A DNA stretch of 64,000 bases from Nonomuraea sp. SYSU D8015 (GCF_008065375.1 NZ_VJYI01000028.1:1-64000); one strand, 5' to 3'. Positions 18,282 through 27,031 are shown, counted from the first letter of the stretch. Translations and numbers: made by a program. The notes: generated by a model not told the origin, from the letters alone.

Positions 18282-19052
18282 ATGTTCGCGGAGGTCACAT
18301 ACGCCACCGGCGCCGGCTCCGAGCGGCCCAACGAAGACCTGGTGATCGCCGGCCCGTCGTGGCTCGTCGTGCTCGACGGGGCCACGGCGGCGGCCGGGGT
18401 GGACAGCGGCTGCCTGCACGGCGTGCCGTGGCTGGTGGCCCGGCTCGGCGCGGCGCTGGCGGCGCGGCTGGCCGCCGGCGGCGACACGCCGCTGGCCGGG
18501 ACGCTGGAGGCGGCCATCGACGAGACCGCGGCCGCGCACGGGGGCTCGTGCGACCTGGGGAATCCGGACTCGCCGTCCTCGACGGTGGCCATGGTGCGGG
18601 CCGCGCGGGGCCGGGTGGAGTACCTCGTGCTGGGGGACTCGCCGGTGCTGCTGTCCCGGGCGGGCGGCGGGGTCGAGGTGGTGGCCGACGACCGGCTGGA
18701 GCGGTTGCCCGGCGGGCGGCCGTACTCGGTGGAGCTGGTGCGGCGTATGCGTAACGTGGCGGGCGGGTTCTGGGTGGCCGCCGCCCGGCCCGAGGCGGCC
18801 TTCCAGGGGGTGTGCGGGGCGGTGGACGTACGGGAGGTGCGGGCGGCCGGGGCGTGCACGGACGGGGTCGCGAGGCTCGTCGACTGGTACGGCTGGAGCT
18901 GGGACGACCTGGCCGCCGCACTGGACGGCCGGGGGCCGGGCGCGGTGATCGGGGCCGTGCGGGAGCTGGAGGCGGCGCGCGGGCCGGTGCGCGGGAAACG
19001 GCATGACGACGCCACGGCGGCGTGGGCGCGCTTGGGGGCTGCTTCGCGGTGA
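18282..19052 (+). CDS. PP2C-family serine/threonine phosphatase-like protein
   Basis: This 256-residue single-domain PP2C-fold protein has motifs in order: ERPNEDLVI, WLVVLDGATAA (metal Asp-Gly), SSTVAMVRAARG, VEYLVLGDSPVLL, ACTDGVARL and KRHDDATAAWARL. The acidic metal ligands of the PPM family (DG, DG, DD) are kept, so it is probably active. There is no sensor domain or membrane anchor. The ATG at 18282 has no clear ribosome binding site. The LAL regulator starts 77 bases downstream on the same strand. The target phosphoprotein is unknown. Confidence 0.82.
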   Translation: MFAEVTYATGAGSERPNEDLVIAGPSWLVVLDGATAAAGVDSGCLHGVPWLVARLGAALAARLAAGGDTPLAGTLEAAIDETAAAHGGSCDLGNPDSPSSTVAMVRAARGRVEYLVLGDSPVLLSRAGGGVEVVADDRLERLPGGRPYSVELVRRMRNVAGGFWVAAARPEAAFQGVCGAVDVREVRAAGACTDGVARLVDWYGWSWDDLAAALDGRGPGAVIGAVRELEAARGPVRGKRHDDATAAWARLGAASR

Positions 19053-19129
19053 CGGTCCCCGGCCGGCCAGGGTGTATCAGGCGTGGCCGGCGCTGCTCTG
19101 CCATTGCGAGGGCGGCGGAGGGAGTGCGC

Positions 19130-22100
19130 ATGTTCGTCGGCAGGACGGCCGAGCTCGCTCTGCTGCGCGCCGAGCTGCGCGCGGCGGGCGGGGGCTGCGC
19201 CAGGAGGGTGGTGATCGAGGGGCCGGAGGGGATCGGCAAGACCGCGCTGGTCCACCACACGCTCGGCGGGGAGGCGGGCGTGCGGGTGCTGGCGGTCAGC
19301 GGCGAGGAGGGCGAGCGGCGGCTCGCGCTCGGCGTCATGCGGCAGCTCGCGGACGAGGTGGCGCGGGGGACGGGGGATGAGCACACGGGACGACTTCTGT
19401 GGCTCGGCCTCGCCGGACCCGGTGACCCCATGAGGCCTGCGGACCTCACCAGGCCCGGGGGTCTCGCGGGGCCGGGCGACCTCACGAGATCCGGCCGTCT
19501 CGTGGGGCCGGGCGACCTTTCCGGGCCGGGCAACCTCGTGGAGCCGGATGACCTCGCAAGGCCCGCCGCCCTTGCGGAGCCCGGCGACCTCGCTAGGCCG
19601 GCGGACCTCTCGGCGCCTGGACTCGGAGGCCCGGGATGGGCGGGCCCCAGAGGCATGGCGGCGGATCAGGGCGGTCCGGCCGACGGCCTCGAAGGGGACG
19701 GCGCCGGTATGGAGGGGTTCGCGGCGGCCGGGCTCAAGGCGATGGGGCGGGATCCGTGCGCGGCCGGGCAGGTGTTCTGCGACCTGATCGGGGCGCTGCA
19801 GGCGCACGGGACGGTGGTGGTGCTGATCGACGACGCCCAGTGGGCGGACCTGCCCTCGCTGCGCGCCCTGGGGTACGTGCTGCGGCGGCTCCGGGCCGGG
19901 CGCGTGCTGGTCCTCATCCTCTGCCGCGATCTGGCCGACCCGTGGCTGCCTGACGGGCTGCGCCGCCTCCTGACCGGCGACGAGACGCTCCGCATCACGC
20001 TCGGCGGCCTGAGCGCGGCCGAGCTGTCCGAGCTGGCCCAGCTGGCCGTGCTGTCCACCGCCCTGCCACCGGCACCGGCCCCCGTCGGCTCAGCGTCGGC
20101 ACCGGGCCGTGCGGGCCCGCCGTCCCCGGTGCCCGGCCGTGCTGAGGATCCGCTGTCGTCCCCGGTGCCCGGCCGTGCTGGGAATCCGCTCTCGTCCCCG
20201 GTCCCGAGGCCGGCGGGCGTCCAGGAGCCGGCGGGCCTCGGACAGGAAGCGGCCGAGCGGCTGCGGGAGCACACCCTGGGCAGCCCGTTGCACGCCCGCG
20301 CCCTGCTGGCGAGCGTGCCACTGCCCGTCCTGCGGGACGCCGCCGTACGCCTGCCGGCACCCGGCACGTACCTGCTGCCCTTCAAACGCCGCCTGGACGG
20401 TTGCCGACCGGCTGTCCGGCGGCTCGTCGCGGCCTGCGCCGTACTCGGGGAAGCGGCGCCGCTGCACGTGGCCGCGGCCGTGGCGGGTGAGCTCGGCGAG
20501 CCGCTGGACGTCCTCGAGGAGGCGGTCGAGGCCGGGCTGCTCACCGAACTGCCCGGCCGCATGATCGACTTCCCCGAGCCCCTCGCCAGGGCCGCCGCCT
20601 ACGACGTGCTCGGCGCGGGCACCAGGGCCCGCCTGCACCTGGCCGCCGCCGCCCTGGCGGGCGACACGGGGACGGCGCTGCGGCACCGGGCCGCCGCGGC
20701 CGGCGGACCCGACGACGTGCTGGCCGAGGAGCTGTCCGGGTACGCCGCCAAGACAGCACAGCACGGGCAGTGGCGGGAAGCCGCCGCCCTCCTGGAGTTC
20801 GCCGCCGGGCTGACCGAGGCGGCGCGGCAGGACGAGCTGCGTACGGCCGCGCTGGAACACGTCCTCATCGGGGGCGACGTGCTCCACGCGGCGCGGCTCG
20901 CCGGGGCCCTGAGCGCGCGGGGCGCCGCCGTGGACGGCGATCCGCGCCCCGCCCGCCACTACGTCCTGGGCCGGCTCGCCCTCGTCTCCGGGCGCTTCGA
21001 CGAGGCGTCGGAGCTGCTGGCGCAGGCGTGGCGGCACCGGGAGCCGGGGATCGCCGCCGACGTGGCCGAGCAACTGGCCTGGCTCCACCTGGTCACAGGG
21101 GACCGGGCGGCGGCGGTGAGATGGGCCCGCCTGGCGATCGAGCAGCCCCTTCAGGGCATGACCGCCAGGCCGTACGACGTGCTGGCGCTGGGAGGGGCTC
21201 CCGGCGTCGGCGCGCCGCCCGACAGTCTCGCGGCGGCGGCCGTCCACCTCGGACGGGATGCGCCCGAACCGGCGTGCGCCGTGCTCCGGCAGGTCGTGGC
21301 CGGGGCGGAGAAGGCCGGACTGCCGCACCACCGGCTGCTGGCCAGCGCGCTGCTGGCCGCCGCCGAGCACGCGTGCGCCCGCTGGGACGACGCCGCCGCC
21401 CGCGCCGAACGCGCCCTCGCCGAGGCGACGGCTCTCGGCCAGCGGTGGCTTCTGCCCTGCCTGGAGGCGGTCTGCGTGGCGCCGCTGGCGGCCCGCGGGG
21501 AACACGAACGCGCGCTCGCCCACGCCACGGCCGCCATGAGCGCCGCCCGCCGCATGCGCCACGCCCTGGGGGAGAGGCAGGCGGGCCTGGCGATGGCCCT
21601 GCTCGGCGTCGAGGACACGGCCTTCGGAGGACGGCTGGGCGATGGGGCGCCGGACGCGGGCGAGCCGTTCGAGCCCGGCCTCTTCGTGCCCGACCCGCGC
21701 CCACGCCGCATCGAGGCACTGGTCGCCGGCGGCCGACTGACGGAGGCCGAACGCGCCCTCACCGCCTTCGACCTGGTGAGTGCCACCCCGCCGGACAGTG
21801 ACGGAACCGCCCCCGACCGGTCGCGGCGCACTCGGCCAAAGACCGATCATCAGCGATCCCCCGGACGGAGGACCGATGGGACCGATGGGTCGGAATCGGC
21901 TGAGCCGGGATCTGCCGGCTCGGCACCCGTCACGTCGGCACCCGTCACGTCGGCACCTGGCAGGTCGGCATCCGGCAGGTCGGCACCTGGCAGGTCGGCA
22001 TCCGGCAGGTCGGCATCCGGCAGGTCCGAGGCGGCACCCGACGGCTCCCGCGGAGCGGGAGACGGCCGGGCCGGGAGGGACGGCGCCGGTCTGGTGCGGT

Positions 22101-22615
22101 GGGCAGGCGTGCGGCGGGAGGCCGAGCGCATGCGTCTGAGCGCGTTGCTGCTGGCCGCGAGGAACGTTCCAGCCCAGGCCGAGCAGAGCTTCTGCCGCGC
22201 ACTGACGCTGGTCGAGGGCGGGGTCTGCCCATTGGAGGAGGCGCGGGTGCTGCTGGACCTCGGCCGCCTGCTGCGCCGCACCGGCCGGCGCAGGGCGGCC
22301 GCGGAAAGGCTCGGCGCCGCCCGCGCGATCTTCGAACGGCTCGGCGCGCGACCTCTCGTGGACCGCTGCGCGCACGAGCTGGAGGCGTGCGGGCTCGAGC
22401 CCCAGGCCACCGTACGGCTCGGGCTGACGCCTCAGGAGCACAGCACCGCCCTGCTCGTGGCCCACGGCCTGACCAACCGCCAGATCGCCACCGAGCTCCT
22501 GATCAGCGTCAAGACCGTCGAGTACCACATCGGCAAGATCTACACCAAGCTCGGCATCAGCTCCCGCGTCGCGCTCGCCGCCAAGGTCGCCGCCACCGAC
22601 GCAGGTCCGGCCTAG
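19130..22615 (+). CDS. large LuxR-family (LAL) ATPase regulator with in-frame minisatellites
   Basis: This 1161-residue regulator starts MFVGRTAELALLRAEL. A STAND/AAA-type ATPase domain follows, with Walker A GPEGIGKTALV near residue 28 and Walker B VVVLIDDAQWADL near 227. A long helical TPR-like middle comes next, and a LuxR helix-turn-helix closes the protein (LTPQEHSTALLVAHGLTNRQ, then SVKTVEYHIGKIYTKLG). GGAGGG lies 7 bases before ATG 19130. Three low-complexity inserts interrupt it: eleven 6-residue repeats at about 96-161, a Pro/Ser-rich duplicated 12-mer at about 325-362, and seven 5-residue repeats at 931-965. LAL proteins usually act as pathway-specific activators, but the nearest targets here are not evident. 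A terminator-like hairpin follows. Confidence 0.92.
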   Translation: MFVGRTAELALLRAELRAAGGGCARRVVIEGPEGIGKTALVHHTLGGEAGVRVLAVSGEEGERRLALGVMRQLADEVARGTGDEHTGRLLWLGLAGPGDPMRPADLTRPGGLAGPGDLTRSGRLVGPGDLSGPGNLVEPDDLARPAALAEPGDLARPADLSAPGLGGPGWAGPRGMAADQGGPADGLEGDGAGMEGFAAAGLKAMGRDPCAAGQVFCDLIGALQAHGTVVVLIDDAQWADLPSLRALGYVLRRLRAGRVLVLILCRDLADPWLPDGLRRLLTGDETLRITLGGLSAAELSELAQLAVLSTALPPAPAPVGSASAPGRAGPPSPVPGRAEDPLSSPVPGRAGNPLSSPVPRPAGVQEPAGLGQEAAERLREHTLGSPLHARALLASVPLPVLRDAAVRLPAPGTYLLPFKRRLDGCRPAVRRLVAACAVLGEAAPLHVAAAVAGELGEPLDVLEEAVEAGLLTELPGRMIDFPEPLARAAAYDVLGAGTRARLHLAAAALAGDTGTALRHRAAAAGGPDDVLAEELSGYAAKTAQHGQWREAAALLEFAAGLTEAARQDELRTAALEHVLIGGDVLHAARLAGALSARGAAVDGDPRPARHYVLGRLALVSGRFDEASELLAQAWRHREPGIAADVAEQLAWLHLVTGDRAAAVRWARLAIEQPLQGMTARPYDVLALGGAPGVGAPPDSLAAAAVHLGRDAPEPACAVLRQVVAGAEKAGLPHHRLLASALLAAAEHACARWDDAAARAERALAEATALGQRWLLPCLEAVCVAPLAARGEHERALAHATAAMSAARRMRHALGERQAGLAMALLGVEDTAFGGRLGDGAPDAGEPFEPGLFVPDPRPRRIEALVAGGRLTEAERALTAFDLVSATPPDSDGTAPDRSRRTRPKTDHQRSPGRRTDGTDGSESAEPGSAGSAPVTSAPVTSAPGRSASGRSAPGRSASGRSASGRSEAAPDGSRGAGDGRAGRDGAGLVRWAGVRREAERMRLSALLLAARNVPAQAEQSFCRALTLVEGGVCPLEEARVLLDLGRLLRRTGRRRAAAERLGAARAIFERLGARPLVDRCAHELEACGLEPQATVRLGLTPQEHSTALLVAHGLTNRQIATELLISVKTVEYHIGKIYTKLGISSRVALAAKVAATDAGPA
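19415..19612 (+). repeat. 18-bp coding minisatellite, 11 copies
   Basis: Eleven contiguous 18-bp units encode a degenerate hexapeptide xPxDLx (GPGDPM, RPADLT, RPGGLA, GPGDLT, RSGRLV and so on to RPADLS). It sits between the Walker A and Walker B parts of the LAL regulator, in frame. Confidence 0.9.
21920..22024 (+). repeat. 15-bp coding minisatellite, 7 copies
   Basis: Seven contiguous 15-bp units encode SAPVT, SAPVT, SAPGR, SASGR, SAPGR, SASGR and SASGR. The copies differ by one to a few bases. The array lies in a Ser/Gly/Arg-rich linker between the helical region and the LuxR domain. Confidence 0.92.
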
Positions 22616-22978
22616 CTCCAGACCGCCGCGCTCAGACACGGAGCCAGAGGTCGCCACCGGCTCACGGCCCTCCGGCCGACGCGCCGGAGGGCCGGAGGGC
22701 CGGACGCGCCGCCGGAGCGGAGTGGGCGCCGCACGCCGGTGGTGAAGCGGCCTGGCCTCGGTGGCGCGCCCTCCCGCCGGCCAGACGGGACAAACCGTGA
22801 GAGCAGGCGACCGGCCTCACCCGGTGGCGTTGACAGCCATCGGATCAGGCCGATCAGCTATGCAGCTGATACCTTGATCGATACCGCGCGATCATGAAAG
22901 AATTTCCCAAATAAACGCATATTTCCGGGTATTGGGGGTCGTCGCCCATGATCCGCGAGCCGATCGAGCGGCCCTAGG
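22616..22978. other. intergenic region with terminator hairpin
   Basis: This 363-base gap holds a strong hairpin just after the LAL gene and then GC-rich sequence with short GGAGGGCC repeats. The last 130 bases turn AT-richer (around ATCATGAAAGAATTTCCC), as expected of a promoter region for the terpene-synthase-like gene. No gene is visible. Confidence 0.6.
22666..22693 (+). terminator. intrinsic terminator after the LAL gene
   Basis: GGCCCTCCGGC and GCCGGAGGGCC form a perfect 11-bp stem with a 6-base loop, about 50 bases after the stop. Confidence 0.8.
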
Positions 22979-23845
22979 ATGTCGGACGGCGAGCTGGGCG
23001 AGGCGTTCGAGCTCGGCAGAACGTGCGCCATGGCCGCCGAGAGCTGCAGGGACCTGCGCCGCTGCGCCCAAATGTACGGCGTGCTGTTCCCGCCGGCGGC
23101 CTTCGACGCCGAGCTGTACAACGCCCTGACGCTCACCACGGCCTTCAGCGCCCCCTGGGCCACCGCCGACCGCCTGAAGGTCGTCAACCGCACCGCCTTG
23201 TGGGTCCTGGCCGTCGACCGCCTGGTGGACCACACCGCGACCACCCGCGAGCAGGTCAACCGCCTCACCCGCGAATGCCTGTCCGTCGCCGACGGCGCGG
23301 TGCCCCGCTCGGCGGTCACCCGCTTCCTGGCCGACCTGCGCGACGAGCTGGCCACGGTCAAGGAGTTCGGCGGCCTGCGGTGGCTCTGGCGCGACCAGCT
23401 CGCGAGGATGCTGGCGGGCATGTCGAGGGCGTGGGTGTGGCGCGACACGCAGGCCACGCCGACGCTGGCCCGCTACCTGGACAACGCCGACAGCCGCGGC
23501 TCCTGCTTCGTGGACCTGTCGCACTGGATCTACACGGCCGACGGGTGGGCGAAGGCGCACCTGGAGGAGCTGCGTGCCGTCAGCCGGCAGGTGCAGCGCT
23601 ACCTGCACCTGCTCGGCGACGTCGCGTCGTACCGGAAGGACATGAGCTGGGGCGACCTCAACATCCTGGGCCTCGGCGTCAGCCGCGCCGAGGTGACGGA
23701 CGCGATGGCCTCGCTCGCCCGCGAGGCCGCGCAGCTCATCGAGCCGGTACGCGAGCACAGCCCCCGCACCGCCGCCTACCTGCGCAGACAGATCGGATTC
23801 AACGCCGGGTTCACCGGCGTTTCCGGCCATGACCGGCCGGCGTAA
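22979..23845 (+). CDS. terpene synthase-like protein with degenerate metal motifs
   Basis: This 288-residue all-helical protein has the layout of bacterial class I terpene synthases. The acidic motif site reads VLAVDRLVDH instead of DDxx(D/E). SRGSCFVDLSHW sits where the pyrophosphate-sensing Arg region is expected. The NSE/DTE site reads LLGDVASYRKDM: relative to NDxxSxxKE the Asn is Gly and the Glu is Asp, while D, S and K are kept. It may be a divergent cyclase or a fold relative without cyclase activity. The ATG at 22979 has no clear ribosome binding site. No prenyltransferase or P450 is directly adjacent; the P450 at 16.5 kb is too far away to link. Confidence 0.6.
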   Translation: MSDGELGEAFELGRTCAMAAESCRDLRRCAQMYGVLFPPAAFDAELYNALTLTTAFSAPWATADRLKVVNRTALWVLAVDRLVDHTATTREQVNRLTRECLSVADGAVPRSAVTRFLADLRDELATVKEFGGLRWLWRDQLARMLAGMSRAWVWRDTQATPTLARYLDNADSRGSCFVDLSHWIYTADGWAKAHLEELRAVSRQVQRYLHLLGDVASYRKDMSWGDLNILGLGVSRAEVTDAMASLAREAAQLIEPVREHSPRTAAYLRRQIGFNAGFTGVSGHDRPA

Positions 23846-23959
23846 CCGCTGTGTCGGATCTCATGACACACGTGCTTGACTCGGTTCCGGTGAGACAGGC
23901 AAATAACGGGGCGGGGGGCGACAAACCGTCATATTTTGTTTCTTGTAAAACAGCGCGGC

Positions 23960-23988
23960 TTGAGTGGAAAATGTGGCGTTGCTAGGGT
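23960..23988 (+). promoter_or_regulatory. promoter for the GTPase gene
   Basis: TTGAGT at 23960-23965 and TAGGGT at 23983-23988 are separated by 17 bases, in an AT-rich stretch. The predicted start lies about 100 bases before the GTPase gene. Confidence 0.55.
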
Positions 23989-24102
23989 GTCTCGATGCCA
24001 GGCATGTGGATCGGCCTTCTCAACACACCTTGACAGGTACCACTGACCACGGCACCTCAGGGCGGGGCCGCGCATGCGCGGGAGATGTACGGGCGGTGCT
24101 GG

Positions 24103-24696
24103 ATGGAATTCGGTCGCTCTGACCGTTGGCGGCTGCCGACGGCGATCAAGATTTTGATCGCCGGAGGGTTCGGCGCGGGCAAGACCACCATGGTCGGCGC
24201 CGTGTCCGAGACCCGCCCTCTGCGCACCGAAGAGGCGCTCACCCAGATCGGCACGCACGTCGACGACCTGTCCGGCGTCGAGCGCAAGTTCACCACCACC
24301 GTGGCCATGGACTTCGGCCGCATCACCATCGCCAACGACTACATGCTCTACCTGTTCGGCACCCCTGGCCAGGAGCGGTTCTGGTTCGTGTGGGACGAGC
24401 TCGCCCTGGGCGCGCTGGGCGCCGTCGTGCTGGCCGACACGCGCCGCCTCGACGACTGCTTCCCGTCCGTCGACTATTTCGAGAAGCGCGAGCAGCCGTT
24501 CATCGTGGCGCTCAACTGCTTCGACGGCACACAGCCCTTCACCGTCGGCGAGGTGCGCCAGGCGATCGGCCTGGAGCCCGACATCCCCATCGTGCGCTGC
24601 GACGCCCGCAGGCGCGATTCGGGCAAGGAGGTCCTCATCACGCTGGTGGAGCACGCGATGCGCCGCGGAGTCTCCCCGGTCGGGACCATGTCGTGA
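24103..24696 (+). CDS. CvnD-like small GTPase (orphan)
   Basis: This 197-residue P-loop GTPase belongs to the actinobacterial conservon CvnD/Rab-like family. G1 is ILIAGGFGAGKTTMVG, the switch region contains TTTVAMDFGRI, G3 is LFGTPGQERFWFVWDEL, and the G4-like site is ALNCFDG. These proteins normally sit in four-gene conservons with a histidine-kinase-like sensor, a roadblock protein and a DUF742 protein. None of those is present here, so this is a solo copy. The start is ATG 24103 or ATG 24085; neither has a good ribosome binding site. It is followed 24 bases later by an Lrp/AsnC gene. Confidence 0.85.
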   Translation: MEFGRSDRWRLPTAIKILIAGGFGAGKTTMVGAVSETRPLRTEEALTQIGTHVDDLSGVERKFTTTVAMDFGRITIANDYMLYLFGTPGQERFWFVWDELALGALGAVVLADTRRLDDCFPSVDYFEKREQPFIVALNCFDGTQPFTVGEVRQAIGLEPDIPIVRCDARRRDSGKEVLITLVEHAMRRGVSPVGTMS

Positions 24697-24720
24697 CCAT
24701 GACCGGCTACCTTTGATCCG

Positions 24721-25197
24721 ATGGAGGAGATCGACCGCCGGATCGTCACGCTGCTGGCCCGCGACGGCCGCATGAGCTTCACCGACCTGGCCAGGGAGAC
24801 CGGGCTCTCGGTCTCGGCGGTGCACCAGCGCGTGCGCCGCCTGGAAAAGCGCGGGGTCGTCCGCGGATACGCCGCGATCATCGACCACGACGCGATCGGG
24901 CTGCCGCTGACCGCGTTCGTGTCGATCAAGCCGATCGACCCGGCGGCGCCCGACGACGCGCCCGAGCGGCTGGCCCATCTGACGGCCATCGAGGCGTGCC
25001 ACAGCGTGGCGGGCGACGAGAGCTACATCCTCAAGGTCCGGGTGGCCTCGCCGGTGGCGCTGGAGGACCTGCTGCAGCAGATCCGCGCGGCGGCGAACGT
25101 CTCCACCCGCACCACGGTCGTGCTGAGCACGCCGTACGAGCACCGCGCCCCCGACGTGACCGCCGAGCCCGCCCCCATCCAGGAGGGCTCCGCCTGA
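24721..25197 (+). CDS. Lrp/AsnC family transcriptional regulator
   Basis: This 158-residue regulator has an N-terminal winged helix-turn-helix (IDRRIVTLLARDGRMSFTDL, ARETGLSVSAVHQRVRRLEK) and a C-terminal RAM/AsnC ligand domain (GYAAIIDHDAIGLPLTAFVS, then CHSVAGDESYILKVRVAS). Such proteins sense amino acids and form octamers. The ATG lies seven bases after TACCTT, suggesting its own leaderless transcript despite the closeness of the GTPase gene. No amino acid biosynthetic gene is adjacent, so the regulon is not predictable here. Confidence 0.93.
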   Translation: MEEIDRRIVTLLARDGRMSFTDLARETGLSVSAVHQRVRRLEKRGVVRGYAAIIDHDAIGLPLTAFVSIKPIDPAAPDDAPERLAHLTAIEACHSVAGDESYILKVRVASPVALEDLLQQIRAAANVSTRTTVVLSTPYEHRAPDVTAEPAPIQEGSA

Positions 25198-25600
25198 TCC
25201 GGCCCCGCCGCGACATCACACGCGATCGCACCGCCGGCCCCGTTTCCGCGCGTCACCGTGCCTGACCGCCGCTTCCTCCCTGCCCACCGCACTTCGGCGG
25301 AGGCCTCTGATGAGGAGGAAGGGACAGGGACGCGCGTCTCGTGGCGGCCGGCCTGCGACGAAGCGGGACGCGCGAAATGGGGCCGGGCCGATGAGGGCTC
25401 GCCTGCATCACGGGTGACCGCACCGCCGATGCGGCCGATGGCGGGATCGCCGGCACCAGGCGCGACCGCGGGACTCGCCCAGGAGACGTCGCGCGTGACC
25501 CCGCCGCGTGCGCATCATGAGCGTCCGCACCTCTTACGAAGTGCGGACGGAATGGGCCGCAGCCGCCTCCTGGCCGCCGCGCGATGCCACGCTGCACACC
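25198..25600. other. intergenic region with one hairpin
   Basis: This 403-base gap lies between the Lrp gene and the mannosyltransferase gene. CGTCCGCAC at 25522-25530 pairs with GTGCGGACG at 25541-25549 around a 10-base loop; it could be a terminator or a 5' UTR element. Reading frames through the gap have neither family features nor a ribosome binding site. Confidence 0.5.
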
Positions 25601-27031
25601 ATGAACGCCGCACCACGGTCCCGCTCCTCGACGGTCGCCCGGCCGCCGGAGGTGTCATCGGTGCGCCCCGGACGCCGCGCGGGCCTGGCGGCGGCGCTGC
25701 TCGCCGCCCAGGTGGCCGTCCTCGCCGTCGTCTTCCGCGCCGCTCCCGACGGGCTGTTCTGGTGGTACGCCGCCGCCTGGGCGCTGTTCGGCGCCGCGGT
25801 GTGGGCGCTGCGCGGCGTGCCGGGACCGGCGGCCAGGCGGCTCGTGATGGCGGGGAGCCTGGCCGCGATCGCCACCGGCCTGCTCGGTCCGCCGGCCACC
25901 AGCACGGACTCCTTCCGGTACGCCTGGGACGGGCGCGTCCAGTCCGCCGGCCTCTCCCCGTACGACCACGCCCCGGCCGACCCCGCCCTCGCCCACCTGC
26001 GCGACCCGTGGCTCTTCCCCGACTGCCGGCAGGGCCGCCTCTACCCGATCGAGGGGGCGTGCACGAGGATCAACCGGCCCACCGTCCACACGATCTACCC
26101 GCCGCTGGCGGAGGCGTACTTCCTCCTCGTCGACCGGCTCTCGCCCGAGGGGGCGCGGCACAAGCCGCTGCAGGTGTCCGGCGCGCTGCTGGCCGCGGGC
26201 ACCACGGCCGCGCTGCTCCTCCTGCTGCGCCGGCGCGACGTCCGGCAGGCGGCGTACTGGGCGTGGTGCCCCGCCGTCCCGATGGAGGCCGTCAACAACG
26301 CCCACGTGGACATGCTCGCGGTGGCCGCCGTGGTGCTGGCCCTCGGCACCGCCCGGCGCGGGCTCGGCGCCGGGCGCGGCACGCTCGGCGCCGCCCGTCC
26401 AGGGCTCGGCCTCGCCCGGCGCAGATCCGTCGGCCAGGGGGCGCTGCTCGGCGCGGCGGTCGCGGTCAAGCTGGTGCCCGTCGTGGTGGTGCCCGGCGCG
26501 CTGTCGGGCGCCCTGTCGAGCGTGCGGGCGGCCCGCCGCGCCCTGTGGACGCTGGTCCCGGCCGGCCTCGTGGTGGCCCTCGCCTACCTGCCGTACATCC
26601 TCGCCTCGAGGGGGTCGGTCCTCGGCTACCTGTCCGGCTACCTGACCGAGGAGGGCTACGACGAGGCCGGGGCCCGCGACCGGTACGCGCTGCTGCGCTG
26701 GCTGCTGCCCGACTCCTGGGCCCTGCCCGCCGCCCTCGCCGTCCTCACCCTCGTCCTGCTCCACGTCCTCAGGCACGGCGACCCGGAACGCCCCTGGCGC
26801 GGCGCGCTCGTGCTGACCGGGGTGGCCTTCCTCGTCCTGACCCCCGGCTACTCGTGGTACGCGCTCCTGGTCGTCGCACTGGCGGCCCTCGACGGCCGCG
26901 CGGAGTGGCTCGGCGTCGCCCTGGCGGGGGCCGCCGCGTACCTGACACCGTTCGGCACCGCCGCCTACGCCGCGGCCGCCGCGGTCGCGGCTGGCGCCTG
27001 GGTTGTACGACGACATACGATGTCATCATGA
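25601..27031 (+). CDS. GT87-family polyprenol-phosphate-mannose mannosyltransferase
   Basis: This 476-residue polytopic membrane protein has about ten hydrophobic segments, starting near residue 25 (AGLAAALLAAQVAVLAVVF). The loop between the first helices carries STDSFRYAWDGRVQSAGLSP, the acidic GT-C catalytic region. The DUF2029/GT87 signatures INRPTVHTIYPPLAEAYF and AVNNAHVDMLAV follow. These enzymes use polyprenyl-phosphate-mannose outside the membrane to extend mannolipids or glycans. The ATG at 25601 begins MNAAPRSRSS; the longer frame from 25508 adds non-family residues. Its TGA overlaps the next gene's ATG by four bases. Confidence 0.85.
   Translation: MNAAPRSRSSTVARPPEVSSVRPGRRAGLAAALLAAQVAVLAVVFRAAPDGLFWWYAAAWALFGAAVWALRGVPGPAARRLVMAGSLAAIATGLLGPPATSTDSFRYAWDGRVQSAGLSPYDHAPADPALAHLRDPWLFPDCRQGRLYPIEGACTRINRPTVHTIYPPLAEAYFLLVDRLSPEGARHKPLQVSGALLAAGTTAALLLLLRRRDVRQAAYWAWCPAVPMEAVNNAHVDMLAVAAVVLALGTARRGLGAGRGTLGAARPGLGLARRRSVGQGALLGAAVAVKLVPVVVVPGALSGALSSVRAARRALWTLVPAGLVVALAYLPYILASRGSVLGYLSGYLTEEGYDEAGARDRYALLRWLLPDSWALPAALAVLTLVLLHVLRHGDPERPWRGALVLTGVAFLVLTPGYSWYALLVVALAALDGRAEWLGVALAGAAAYLTPFGTAAYAAAAAVAAGAWVVRRHTMSS
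27012..27024. promoter_or_regulatory. possible GntR operator at the gene junction
   Basis: GACAT, three bases, ATGTC lies just before the dehydratase start. A FadR-type GntR regulator gene ends this gene group, so this could be its site. It lies within the end of the GT87 coding region. Confidence 0.35.

Noticed and set aside
20090..22657. Very long open frames on the strand opposite real genes, for example 20090-22657, 35757-38204 and 11059-12966 on the minus strand
   Set aside because: They lie wholly opposite well-supported genes, show Arg/Pro/Ala/Gly-only composition with no family motif, and arise from the high GC at third positions.
16472..23845. A terpene/P450 biosynthetic gene cluster joining the P450, LAL regulator and terpene-synthase-like gene
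   Set aside because: The genes are separated by an HD gene, a PP2C gene and a strong terminator, and no prenyltransferase, ferredoxin or transporter accompanies them. A LAL regulator alone is weak evidence.
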